NCBI RefSeq assembly: GCF_003994855.1
Contig: NZ_CP034142.1
Span: 1,612,001 to 1,676,000 of the forward strand
Source of the DNA: Marinobacter sp. NP-4(2019)
GTDB lineage: Bacteria; Pseudomonadota; Gammaproteobacteria; Pseudomonadales; Oleiphilaceae
DNA length: 64,000 nucleotides
Reading direction: 5' to 3'
Part shown: positions 1-8,573 of the stretch, piece by piece
Layout of the letters: the number at the start of each line of letters is the position of its first letter
Numbering within the stretch: the first letter of the stretch is position 1
Notes under the pieces: model-generated
The model's database searches: none
What the model was told of the DNA's origin: nothing
The model's input: only the letters and a program-made list of their open reading frames with translations
Position numbers and translations under genes: made by a program

Positions 1-74
1 ACAAGGTCGCCATCCTGGATTTCGCCCTGCGGACGCTGTTTGAGCACGATTGCATGATTCTTGTAGTCGTTCAC
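1..74 (-). CDS. NADP-dependent oxidoreductase, N-terminal fragment cut by the window edge
   Basis: On the minus strand a GTG at 74-72 opens a reading frame that runs off the left edge. The 24 visible residues (VNDYKNHAIVLKQRPQGE, then IQDGDL) resemble the conserved start of the medium-chain zinc-independent NADP-dependent oxidoreductase family (curcumin/alkenal reductase type), whose members usually begin with a hydrophobic residue pair, then LK-RP-GEP. A GGAG at 85-82 lies seven bases upstream of the GTG. The gene is divergent from vgrG. Only the first 8% or so of the protein is present, so the family call is tentative. Confidence 0.55.
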   Translation of the reverse strand, partial: MNDYKNHAIVLKQRPQGEIQDGDL

Positions 75-160
75 TGATGTTCTCCGGTTGCATAATGAAA
101 CCAGATTAGAGTGCAGCAGAATGGGTTTGGGGTCAACCTCGCAACTCAGGATGTCCGGGG

Positions 161-188
161 TTACATTCCTGAGCCCGATCGTTATAAT
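161..188 (+). promoter_or_regulatory. Probable sigma-70 promoter of the vgrG island
   Basis: TTACAT at 161-166 and a perfect TATAAT at 183-188 are separated by 16 bases. Transcription would start near 195, just before the ATG at 214. This argues that the longer reading frame opening at 88 is not the translated one. Prediction by eye only. Confidence 0.5.
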
Positions 189-213
189 CGGGCACGCTCA
201 GGACGAGCGATTG

Positions 214-2322
214 ATGGAACCAACACCACACTCTTCAGGGACCGAAGACATGCCCCAGGCAAGCGGACTGCAGTTCACCGCCACCATTGGCGGATTTTCC
301 TCTGATCATTTCTCCGTGGTCGGCTTCGAGCTGACCGAAGCCCTGTCCGATCTGTGTCACGGCAAGCTCGAACTGGCCAGCACCGATCCGTCGGTGGCAG
401 CGATGGATGTGCTGGAACAGGCGGTGGATCTGGTGATCTGGCAGGACGGCGCGCCCCTGCGGCGCTTCACCGGCGTGGTCAACGAATTCGCCCGCGGCGA
501 TACCGGCCACCGCCGCACCCGCTACGAAGTCATCGTCCAGCCCCCGCTGTGGCGCCTGGGCCTGATGCACAACAGCCGCATCTTCCAGACCCGGACCAGC
601 GACGCCATCGTGCGCACCCTGCTGGAAGAGCGGGGCATCGTCGATACCGTGTTCGATCTCAAGCGCGACCCGCAGGAACGGGAATACTGCGTCCAGCATC
701 GGGAAAGCGACCTGGATTTTGTAGCTAGACTGGCCGCCGAGGAAGGCTGGCACTACCGCTACCACCACGGCTCCGTCGACGGCGAGGAACAGCCGGCCCT
801 GATCATCGCCGACCACCACGGCGACGCCCCGAAACTGGACCCGGTGACCTACAGCGGCAAGGCCGGCGGCAGCACCCGAACGCCCTGTGTGTTCCGTTTC
901 GCCCACCAGGAACGGGTCCGCGCCAGCGCCGTGGCGCTGAAGGATTACACCTTCCAGAACCCCGCCTACGCGCTGATGCACGACAGGGCCGCTGGCGATG
1001 TCCAGCACCGGGAAGACTACCAGCACTACGACTACCCCGGCCGCTTCAAGGCTGACGCCAGCGGCCAGCCCTTCACCGAGGCCCGGCTGGACGCCCTGAG
1101 ACACGACGCCAGCACCGCCCGTGGCAAGAGCAACCGCGCCGACTTCACCGCCGGCGCCAAGGTCACCCTGACCGACCACGACAGCGATGCCCTGAACCGG
1201 GAATGGCTGCTGACCGCCATCACCCACACCGGCAAACAGCCCCAGGCGCTGGAAGAAGAGGGCGGGGCCGAGCCCACCAGTTACAGCAACCAGTTCAACG
1301 CCATCCCCGCCGACCGCACCTGGCGCTCGCAAATCAAACACCGCCCAAGAATGGACGGCCCGCAGATGGCGATGGTCACCGGCCCGGACAGCGAGGAAAT
1401 CCATTGCGACGAACACGGCCGGGTGAAAGTCAGATTCCCCTGGGACCGCTATTCAAAGAATGATGAACATTCCAGCGCCTGGCTGCGGGTCAGCCAGGGC
1501 TGGGCCGGCGGCCAGTACGGCTTCATGGCCATCCCGAGAATCGGCCACGAAGTCATTGTCTCCTTCCTGGACGGCGACCCGGACCAGCCGATCATCACCG
1601 GCCGCACCTACCACGCCACCAACACCCCGCCGTACGCGCTGCCGGAACACAAGACCCGCACCACCCTGAAGACCCAGACCCACAAGGGCGAGGGCAGCAA
1701 CGAACTGCGGTTCGAGGACGAAGCCGACAAGGAACAGATCTACGTCCACGCCCAGAAAGACCTGGACCTGCTGGCCGAGAACAACCGCACCGAGGTCATC
1801 CGCAACGACAGCCACCTCACCGTCGACAACCACCGCAAGGCCCACATCAAGGGCAATGATCACGTCACGGTGGGTGGTGAGAAGCGGGAGTCCGTCGGCG
1901 GTGACTGCAGCCAGAGCGTCGGCGGCACTTTCCACCAAAAGTCTGCCAAAGGGACCCTCAGCGAAGCCGGAACCGAAGTGCACCATAAAGCAGGAGCTAA
2001 AGTGGTGTTGGACGCAGGCGCGGAACTCACCATATCCGCCGGCGGCAGTCTGCTGAAACTGGACCCGAGTGGTGTGACGCTGGTGGGGGCGGGAATCAAG
2101 ATTAATTCCGGTGGGGCGCCGGGGAGTGGTTCGGGCCAGGGTGTAGTGATGGCGGAGATGCCACAGGTTATTGAAGGCGATCAGCCCCATGTCCCCGAGC
2201 GGGAGGCATTGGCGGAGGTCGAACAGCGGGAAAACGCTCCGGCAATCAATGTAGAGTCCCAGGTTGCGGCACTCCGGAAGGGGAATGCGACCTGCCCGGT
2301 TTGTGAGGAGCTGAATTCATGA
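214..2322 (+). CDS. vgrG: Type VI secretion tip protein VgrG (TssI)
   Basis: VgrG forms the trimeric spike at the end of the T6SS tube and carries effectors out of the cell. The protein is about 702 residues from the ATG at 214 (690 from the alternative ATG at 250). The N-terminal half shows the gp27-like layers (FSSDHFSVVGFELTEALSD, then a V-gene-like block rich in YEV and WR), followed by the gp5-like OB fold (MVTGPDSEEIHCDEHGRVKV, FPWDRYSKND, WLRVSQGWAG, IPRIGHEVIVSFLDGDPDQP) and a C-terminal beta-helix of short G/V-containing repeats (about residues 580-660). The frame continues back to 88, but the promoter at 161-188 and the family start favour 214 or 250; both have weak ribosome sites. 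The tail ends with a CPVC pair (residues NATCPVCEELNS), with no fused effector domain. It is followed by an adaptor and an effector, so it is probably dedicated to that cargo. It overlaps the next gene by 4 bases (ATGA). Confidence 0.95.
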   Translation: MEPTPHSSGTEDMPQASGLQFTATIGGFSSDHFSVVGFELTEALSDLCHGKLELASTDPSVAAMDVLEQAVDLVIWQDGAPLRRFTGVVNEFARGDTGHRRTRYEVIVQPPLWRLGLMHNSRIFQTRTSDAIVRTLLEERGIVDTVFDLKRDPQEREYCVQHRESDLDFVARLAAEEGWHYRYHHGSVDGEEQPALIIADHHGDAPKLDPVTYSGKAGGSTRTPCVFRFAHQERVRASAVALKDYTFQNPAYALMHDRAAGDVQHREDYQHYDYPGRFKADASGQPFTEARLDALRHDASTARGKSNRADFTAGAKVTLTDHDSDALNREWLLTAITHTGKQPQALEEEGGAEPTSYSNQFNAIPADRTWRSQIKHRPRMDGPQMAMVTGPDSEEIHCDEHGRVKVRFPWDRYSKNDEHSSAWLRVSQGWAGGQYGFMAIPRIGHEVIVSFLDGDPDQPIITGRTYHATNTPPYALPEHKTRTTLKTQTHKGEGSNELRFEDEADKEQIYVHAQKDLDLLAENNRTEVIRNDSHLTVDNHRKAHIKGNDHVTVGGEKRESVGGDCSQSVGGTFHQKSAKGTLSEAGTEVHHKAGAKVVLDAGAELTISAGGSLLKLDPSGVTLVGAGIKINSGGAPGSGSGQGVVMAEMPQVIEGDQPHVPEREALAEVEQRENAPAINVESQVAALRKGNATCPVCEELNS

Positions 2323-3149
2323 ATCAGGATTGCTGGCCCGTGTCGGAGTCGCCGTTTACCCATGTTCACTGGCCTGACCATCAGCCCGTTGGGCTTGTTC
2401 TGGACGGTGTCGCTATCCCCGGGCTCGGTGAACAGATATACCAGTGGGCCGGTGGCCACCCCTTTATCGCGGAGTGCCTGTACGTTGCAACCCGCTGGGA
2501 GGCGGTTTCGGACCTGTCCCCCTGGCTTGTATGGCTCAGTGGACCGGAAGACCCGGTGCTGCAAGGGTTTCTGGAACAGGGGGCTGTGCAGGAGCAGGGG
2601 TATCTGCTGGTTTCAGCCACAGACCGTGCAACCTGTACCCTCTGGATGCGGTCTCACCTGCAGGTGGAAATGGCGCCGGGCTGCGATGAACTGGTGCGCA
2701 TTGCCCATCCGGCGTTGGCCAGAACGGTGATCGGGGGCAACCTGCCCCGTTTCCCCACCAGGGCCGTGGATCGGTTGATTGTTCCGGATCGTATCAGCGA
2801 ACAGTGGCACCTCGTCGAGCCTCCGGCTGTTCAGCCAGACGGCACAGGTGACCAGCCCGGAAAAATGATGGCCTCGCCGGACTTGAAGGGAGCTTTCGAA
2901 GCCTTCAATCGACGCAAAAGCGCACTGCAGATATGGAACAACCTGGATGAGTCGGTGCGCAACCAGTTGGGTGGCCCTGATTTGAGGGATGTCTACCCGG
3001 CACTCGGGAAAATACTGGAAGAGGCACTTGGCAGCGGGTGCAACAACTTGCGTGAGGTGATGCAATTCCTGTTCGCAACATTGCCACGACAAGCCGATAG
3101 CAATGCCGTGACGGAAGCGGCCCCCCATTGGATCAAGGATGAACAATGA
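2319..3149 (+). CDS. DUF4123-family T6SS effector chaperone/adaptor
   Basis: This 276-residue protein starts at the ATG overlapping the vgrG stop. The first ~130 residues match the DUF4123 pattern: a hydrophobic start, ECLYVATRWEAVSDLSPWLV, WLSGPEDPVLQGFLEQG, and a later LQVEMAPG-like strand before a domain end with FPTRAVDRLIVPD. DUF4123 proteins (Tap/TEC) bind a cognate effector and load it on VgrG. The C-terminal third is variable and ends with a helical region, as is common for the effector-binding part. Its place between vgrG and a large effector, with overlaps at both ends (2319-2322 and 3146-3149), supports this job. The specific partner is inferred to be the 3146-6679 product. Confidence 0.85.
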   Translation: MNQDCWPVSESPFTHVHWPDHQPVGLVLDGVAIPGLGEQIYQWAGGHPFIAECLYVATRWEAVSDLSPWLVWLSGPEDPVLQGFLEQGAVQEQGYLLVSATDRATCTLWMRSHLQVEMAPGCDELVRIAHPALARTVIGGNLPRFPTRAVDRLIVPDRISEQWHLVEPPAVQPDGTGDQPGKMMASPDLKGAFEAFNRRKSALQIWNNLDESVRNQLGGPDLRDVYPALGKILEEALGSGCNNLREVMQFLFATLPRQADSNAVTEAAPHWIKDEQ

Positions 3150-6100
3150 CACGGATACAACGCCCCACTGACGACCGGACAAGCAACGATCTTTTGTGCT
3201 GGGAACAGCCAGGCACCCCCATTGATGAGCCCGCTTCATGCCCATTGTTGAAAACCGTGCATCTGCTGCCCATCCGGTATGGCCGGGTGGAAGTTGCGCC
3301 CGCCGATACAGATCCTGGGTACCCTTACTCACTGACCTCCCGCCCTCTCGGTTACCGTCTACTGAGGCATGGCTACCTTTATATACTGGACGCGGATGCC
3401 GGGGAGCTCCACGAGTACCTGCATGAAAATGGTGAACTGACGGGCCACAACGACGGCAAGCTGGAGTACCCGAAGCAGCACACCCTGTATGTTTGCTTCA
3501 CTGATGTGGCCCTGACCGAACGAAAGAAAGCCCAGATACTTGACAGCGAGGAGGAACGGGCGCACTTCATGCAGGAAATCGACCTGGCCAGTGCCTCTCC
3601 AGTCAGCGGCGGCAAGCACCTGTTGACGCCCGAACAGGCCAAACAATGGGTGGCTGAATTTGCCGAAGACTATACGCCAGATGCCCCCGAAGACGGTCAC
3701 CCCCAGGAAAGCGAGCCCTACCATTGGGAGAACCAGCCCTACTACCACAAGACCCGATTTGGCAAGTTGATCAAGCAGCAGGCCGTGGAAGACCCGGACA
3801 ATTGCCTGTGCCTGGTGCTGCGGGACGACGTGGGCGTGATGCTGGACCTGGCTCAGCATCAGGATGATGTGGTGGGGTGGCTTGACGAATGGGCATCGAG
3901 CGGTGAGCAGCCCGGGGACACCGAGCGGGATTATGTCCTGGGCACGGTTATCGAGTCGATGACGGTGGTGGACGGAACTGCGGTACTTGGTGCCATCCGC
4001 CAGCGTTCAGATGATCAATCAAAGGCGATGTTCACAGATATAGAGGCGCTTGAAGAGGACAAAAGAACAAGCACTCTGCAGGCGCTGACGGACTGGTTGA
4101 ACACAGACAGCGGCGATGGGCGTGGTGTAGGTCCGACCTCGCAAGATCACCCCGCGGAACTGAAAGCCCGGCTGGATGCAATTCGCTCAGAGGCGAGCCG
4201 TACAAACTACCTGGAGGTCGCCGACCGACTGAACTGGACGACCGAGGATTACTACACTCGTGAGGCATTAACCGGTGTTGACCAGGGGTTTGTCGATAAG
4301 CACATCGACACCATCAAGACCCTCAAGAAAACACACAATGAAAACCTGAGGGTCGCCCTTGACGGCGCCGGATTCGGCAAACAGGGCGTCAACGAGTTGA
4401 TTGATCGGCCCAGGATGGAAGCGTTCATGGCGGCCCAGCGCCCGAAGCTTGCGCGCTGGCAGACCGAATTGGCCCTGATCACCGAAGACCGGGCCACCCT
4501 CTTTTGCGACAGCCGTTATCACCGGGCCGCCTGGTATTTCGACCTTGAGGATGAAGCCCAGGTTAATGCCGCGCTTACCCTGGAGGGGTTGTGTATCAAG
4601 GATGTGTGCCGGACAGACGAAGCGGCGGAGCGAGTTGCACAGTGGATGCAGGAGCACCCGCAGTACACCCGCCCCATGTTCCACACCCTACCGCTGGCGG
4701 ACCAGTCACCCGACAAGGAACCGATGACAACCTACGCCAGCATCCTGGGAGCCGGCTATAACATCGTGGTTAAGGCGAAGGAATACGGCGACTCACTGGT
4801 CAACGCGGAAGCCGGGCGGCTGCCGGCGCTGGACAGGATGTCAGAGGATATACGGCTCAGCGCCGCTGCCATCGGCGACGCCCTGTCGCCGGCTATCTCC
4901 AACAGCATGGCCCGCACCATGGAACAGTTGTACCAGGGATTAGAGTCCGAGCGGTTGCCATCCATGGACAGGATATTCCGGGATTTGCCCTTCTTCCTGA
5001 AGGGGAAAATGCTGGATGCCGCCAACAGCGGAAAGGTTGAATTCAGAGTGTCGTCTGCGGAAGAACTGACGGCATTCCGGGATAATCTCCATAAAATCAT
5101 GCAACTCAACAATCAGTTGGGTGACATTTCCAGTGAGCATGATCGGGTCAAGGCTACCCATGGCCATCTTTCCGAACGAGCTCGCCAACTGGTTGACCAG
5201 TTCCATGCGGTACGCGAAGACCAGCGGGTGGTTGGTGAGCGCCTGGCCCGTGGGCTGAGTCCTGTTGACGAAACCGAAGCCAGAATACCGCTTGCCCCAC
5301 CGGATGAAATGAGTGGTAAGGCGGCCTTGTCGCTAATCCTGCCTGCTGTGGAACAGCGGGAAGTGGGACGGATGATGCAGTCTATCCGCAAAGGCGCAGA
5401 GGCCGTTCCGGACATCAATGCCTTGGGGGATGGAATCGGGGTTGCGATTTTCTTTGTGCAGTTAGGATCTTTTCTAAAGGCCTTGGATGCATACTATTCG
5501 GAGAAAAATGCATTTGGAACGGGCAGAAAGTCTTTTGCTCCCGTTTTGGAAGCAATATTTGCTTCTGGCTCAGCGGGGTTTGCTTGTGCACAAGGGATCG
5601 GAGATTCGGCTTTAGGGGCGAGAGCCAGTCAGCTAGCAAATGCATGGCAGCGGGCTGAGCTCAAAGGTGTCCATGTCCAGATGGGGAAACTCCATGTCGC
5701 TTTGGGTGGGTTTGCCTATTTGTTGGGGGCAGCCGGAGCTGGGCTTAGCTTTAACAAACATCGTAACAACTGGTTGGAAGCAGTGAAGGCAGGGAACCAG
5801 CAGGCCGAAACCGCAGCGGTTATGGCTATGGTCGGCAGTGGCGGGTTGGTGGCAACCAATACGGTGGGATTGGCCTCGTCGGTCCGTACGGTGGCCCAGG
5901 TTGCAGCAGCGGGCCGGCAGGCCGCTATGCAAATCGGGGGCAATGCCATTGAAGCCCGTGCGGCGGTCTGGGCGGCCTCGGGGCCACGGCTTGCCTCCCT
6001 GTTTGCCCGCCTGAACCTGGCCGGGCTGTTGTTCACCGTGGTGGAATTGGGCGCTACCTGGTACTACAACTATACCAACCGCAGCCTGCGGGACGACTGG

Positions 6101-6679
6101 CTCTCCATCACACCCTGGACCAGTGACGAGAGCAGGAACCAAAAGCTCCCTCTTACGGACTACATCGAAGCGCTGGAACGGACCGGCAACGCCATAACCC
6201 TGACCCAGGACGGCCAAGCTGATGGAGAGCCCCAGGGCTTTTACCTGAATTGCCACGGCTTGCCTGCCAACGCACTAAAACGCCCCATTGTCGGGCCGCC
6301 TGAATATAAGATATCCTTGGCCTGCTGGCTCGTGCAGCCGGAGGAAGGGTGGATTTTTAAAGATCCGGAAACCTGGGTAAGGTCCATGGCCCCGGTGCTG
6401 GATAGCCTGCAAATAACCGCGCCTTTGAATTATTTGCAGGTTGGCTTTACTTCGCCGCCCCATGAGAAAACCAGGCATGGTATTGTCACCAGCGAAGTGG
6501 CACTGATGGCCAAGGTTGAAACCCGGCAACCCGATGAGCGTTACACAGCAAGTGTCTACATGCTGCGAATCAAGCCGGACAGCAAGTTCCCGCTTCTGCC
6601 GGTACAGGAACCACCCAAGGAGCGGGCCATCTGGTGGGAACTGGATTGGCCCTACGCATCGCTGGAGGTTGTTGAATGA
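3146..6679 (+). CDS. Large VasX-like (BTH_I2691-type) T6SS membrane-targeting effector
   Basis: The 1177-residue product begins, after ~30 residues, with a block typical of the VasX N-terminal region: CPLLKTVHLLPIRYGRVE, then TSRPLGYRLLRHGYLYILD and a short tyrosine-rich strand. A long, mostly helical middle follows. From about residue 760 to 980 there are several hydrophobic segments (about 762-780, 800-815, 852-868, 889-911 and 955-976), consistent with a colicin-like membrane-inserting toxin. The last ~120 residues form a conserved tail (PEEGWIFKDPETWV, HEKTRHGIVTSEVALMAKVE, YTASVYMLRI) that is repeated in the fragment at 8207-8573. VasX acts by permeabilising target membranes; that activity is inferred here. 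It overlaps the adaptor upstream and the probable immunity gene downstream by 4 bases each. The stretch around 5430-5660 is clearly more AT-rich than the rest of the gene. Confidence 0.85.
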   Translation: MTRIQRPTDDRTSNDLLCWEQPGTPIDEPASCPLLKTVHLLPIRYGRVEVAPADTDPGYPYSLTSRPLGYRLLRHGYLYILDADAGELHEYLHENGELTGHNDGKLEYPKQHTLYVCFTDVALTERKKAQILDSEEERAHFMQEIDLASASPVSGGKHLLTPEQAKQWVAEFAEDYTPDAPEDGHPQESEPYHWENQPYYHKTRFGKLIKQQAVEDPDNCLCLVLRDDVGVMLDLAQHQDDVVGWLDEWASSGEQPGDTERDYVLGTVIESMTVVDGTAVLGAIRQRSDDQSKAMFTDIEALEEDKRTSTLQALTDWLNTDSGDGRGVGPTSQDHPAELKARLDAIRSEASRTNYLEVADRLNWTTEDYYTREALTGVDQGFVDKHIDTIKTLKKTHNENLRVALDGAGFGKQGVNELIDRPRMEAFMAAQRPKLARWQTELALITEDRATLFCDSRYHRAAWYFDLEDEAQVNAALTLEGLCIKDVCRTDEAAERVAQWMQEHPQYTRPMFHTLPLADQSPDKEPMTTYASILGAGYNIVVKAKEYGDSLVNAEAGRLPALDRMSEDIRLSAAAIGDALSPAISNSMARTMEQLYQGLESERLPSMDRIFRDLPFFLKGKMLDAANSGKVEFRVSSAEELTAFRDNLHKIMQLNNQLGDISSEHDRVKATHGHLSERARQLVDQFHAVREDQRVVGERLARGLSPVDETEARIPLAPPDEMSGKAALSLILPAVEQREVGRMMQSIRKGAEAVPDINALGDGIGVAIFFVQLGSFLKALDAYYSEKNAFGTGRKSFAPVLEAIFASGSAGFACAQGIGDSALGARASQLANAWQRAELKGVHVQMGKLHVALGGFAYLLGAAGAGLSFNKHRNNWLEAVKAGNQQAETAAVMAMVGSGGLVATNTVGLASSVRTVAQVAAAGRQAAMQIGGNAIEARAAVWAASGPRLASLFARLNLAGLLFTVVELGATWYYNYTNRSLRDDWLSITPWTSDESRNQKLPLTDYIEALERTGNAITLTQDGQADGEPQGFYLNCHGLPANALKRPIVGPPEYKISLACWLVQPEEGWIFKDPETWVRSMAPVLDSLQITAPLNYLQVGFTSPPHEKTRHGIVTSEVALMAKVETRQPDERYTASVYMLRIKPDSKFPLLPVQEPPKERAIWWELDWPYASLEVVE

Positions 6680-7800
6680 AATCCGAGGCTGATTCCAATA
6701 GCCCCAGGGCCGGGCGAACTGACAGCTTCCCCAGCGGAACGGTGACATACCTGTCGCCTCTGCCACTGCCGACGGGATTACCGCCCGTTGACCACAGTCA
6801 GATCGTTTCAGAGGTGCGCGATGAATACTTGGAGTTGGGGGCATTCTCTCCGAATGTGTTTGGTTGGCAGGTAACCCTGGGTTTGCCAGTGGGGATGCTT
6901 ATATTCACATGTGTGGTTTTTCCCATCACAATCTTTCTAGGGGGATTAGTTTGGGGAGAGGGGCTGATGGATGCAGTTACGACTACTAGGAATGCCGTTA
7001 TTTTCAGCATGCCCTACGGGGTGGGTCTCGCTTTGTTCGGCCTGCTGGTTGCTCTGTTCCCCCGCGCTCAAGCCTACTTCAAACTCCGGGGCGTAGTCCC
7101 CACCCGTTTCAATCGCCAGCGACGGGAAGTGTGCCTGGTGCCCTCGGATTCCGACACCCCGGTGTTCGTGCCCTGGGAAGAGATCCAGGCCTGGGTGGTC
7201 CAGGCCCAGGGGGCAACCCAGTACGGGGTTCAGCGCCAGTACGGCTTCGGGTTCGGTGGTGTTGACCCGAACACGGGGATGGGCACCAGCTTGGAACTGA
7301 TGAGTGGCGGCCAACCTCTGGCCATCAGCACCTGGGAGGCACTGCGGGCCTATATGGAATACGAGGTCAACGCCCTGGAGGAGATCCAGGACCCTCAGGA
7401 CCTGCAAAAGCCCGGCGACCCGCTCTGGGAGGGCGCGCATACCTTCCGCAACGCCCGGGAGCGCATGCGTCGGCGCCGCAGAGACGGTGAGGTGGGTCCG
7501 ACCTATCCATTCTTCTGGTATTGCTACCACCTACTTACCCTGTGGACCCTGCCGAATCATCTAACCGAGTGGGAGGTGCGCAAGGTACAGCGCCTCAACC
7601 GTCGGGCCACGCCGAAATCGGTACTACGCTGGTCCGAACCGTTGCCGGAAGCGGAATGGGCCAAGCCCAGCGACGCCTTTAAGCGCCTGAGTCAGAAGGT
7701 TCGTGAGAAGCAACAGGCCAGCCCGGGGCGGTTGCCCTATGAAGTCTTTGCGGAGGTGTATGCCGAGGAGGACCGTCAGCCGCTGGCATTAAACATCTGA
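6676..7800 (+). CDS. Membrane protein, probable immunity partner of the VasX-like effector (copy 1)
   Basis: A 374-residue protein translated from an ATG that overlaps the effector stop (ATGA), which implies coupled expression. Residues 1-60 are polar with a PLPLPTGLPPVDH motif. Two hydrophobic segments follow (about 63-92 and 109-129), then a long cytoplasmic-type region beginning VVPTRFNRQRREVC and containing FVPWEEIQAWV, YGVQRQYGFGFGG, ISTWEALRAYMEYEV and a basic RERMRRRRRDGE patch. I believe relatives are annotated as DUF6708, but from memory only. Immunity to a membrane-active effector is inferred from position, membrane topology and the existence of a second effector-tail/paralogue pair at 8207-9698. 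It might instead be an accessory or export factor. Confidence 0.6.
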   Translation: MKSEADSNSPRAGRTDSFPSGTVTYLSPLPLPTGLPPVDHSQIVSEVRDEYLELGAFSPNVFGWQVTLGLPVGMLIFTCVVFPITIFLGGLVWGEGLMDAVTTTRNAVIFSMPYGVGLALFGLLVALFPRAQAYFKLRGVVPTRFNRQRREVCLVPSDSDTPVFVPWEEIQAWVVQAQGATQYGVQRQYGFGFGGVDPNTGMGTSLELMSGGQPLAISTWEALRAYMEYEVNALEEIQDPQDLQKPGDPLWEGAHTFRNARERMRRRRRDGEVGPTYPFFWYCYHLLTLWTLPNHLTEWEVRKVQRLNRRATPKSVLRWSEPLPEAEWAKPSDAFKRLSQKVREKQQASPGRLPYEVFAEVYAEEDRQPLALNI

Positions 7801-7832
7801 TGAAGCACTAAAACCTTTTCAAGGAGGAAATG

Positions 7833-8171
7833 ATGACAAATAGTGTAAACGCAACCTGCACAGCCTGTAACGGCGACGTTCAGCTAGCACAAGCTGAGCT
7901 TGAGCAGCTTGGGAGATCGGAACCCATACCCTGCAGTCAATGTCGGACGATGGTAAAGATCAAGACCGACCCGGGCTCAGAGCGCAGAACAAAGCTATCG
8001 GTGCTTACCTTAACTATCGGAGCGGCAATTGTTGCTATTGTGGCGTTAATAAACCTCTTTGGTGACGCTGGTTTTCCGACCTATTTTGTTGCGATCCCGT
8101 TCATCCTCATTTCAACGTTTGTGGTGTCCGTCATGAATAAGAGCACTCTAAATTTAGAGAGTGCTGAGTGA
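7833..8171 (+). CDS. Small zinc-ribbon membrane protein, unknown function
   Basis: About 112 residues. The N-terminal part has two CxxC pairs (CTAC near residue 10 and CSQC near 35), forming a probable zinc ribbon; two transmembrane segments follow (about 56-77 and 82-102). ATG codons lie at 7830 and 7833. The strong AAGGAGG at 7821-7827 leaves only 2 bases to the first and 5 to the second, so 7833 is preferred. Base composition is more AT-rich than the flanking genes, and the gene sits between two effector/immunity modules, which suggests it arrived with one of them. It could be a second immunity or accessory protein; there is no direct evidence for this. Confidence 0.6.
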   Translation: MTNSVNATCTACNGDVQLAQAELEQLGRSEPIPCSQCRTMVKIKTDPGSERRTKLSVLTLTIGAAIVAIVALINLFGDAGFPTYFVAIPFILISTFVVSVMNKSTLNLESAE

Positions 8172-8206
8172 GCATGAGCCTGGCCTGAAGGGACAGCCCG
8201 GCGGGT

Positions 8207-8573
8207 TTGGCATAGCGCCTGGTGCATCCAGCCGGGGCGAAGGGGGATGTTCTCCCGACAACCGGAAACCTGGGTACCCTGTACCGGTGCCATCCTGGTT
8301 AGCCTGGAGCAGTCGGTCGATACCGGTCACCTGCAACTGGCCTTCAGGCCACCGGACCATGAGAAGACCCAGCACGGCATCCGCACCCGGGATCTGGGCT
8401 TGATGGTCAAGCTCGAAACATTGCAAGCAGATGGAGCCTATACCGGTGCCGTTTATATGCTGAAGGTGACTCCGGACACCCAGTACCCCCTGACACCCGT
8501 GCAGGAAGCACCGAAAGCTGAGATTACCTGGTGGCGACTCCGCCAGCCACTCATAGTGACGGATGGACTTTAA
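8207..8573 (+). pseudogene. Orphan C-terminal tail of a second VasX-like effector
   Basis: The reading frame from 8247 to 8573 encodes QPETWV, HEKTQHGIRTRDLGLMVKLE, YTGAVYMLKVTPD and PVQEAPKAEITWW, which align residue for residue with the last ~105 residues of the 3146-6679 effector. The nucleotide similarity extends back to about 8207 (TTGGCATAGCGCCTGGTGCA against TTGGCCTGCTGGCTCGTGCA), but there it carries an in-frame TAG and a frameshift near 8240. No start of a full effector exists. This is therefore the remnant of a displaced effector end. Its stop overlaps the next ATG (TAATG at 8571-8575), preserving the coupling seen in copy 1. A short peptide from the ATG at 8247 could still be made. 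Confidence 0.8.

Noticed and set aside
235..1416. Minus-strand ORF opposite vgrG
   Set aside because: Low-complexity Val/Ala/Gly-rich antisense frame; the plus strand encodes VgrG.
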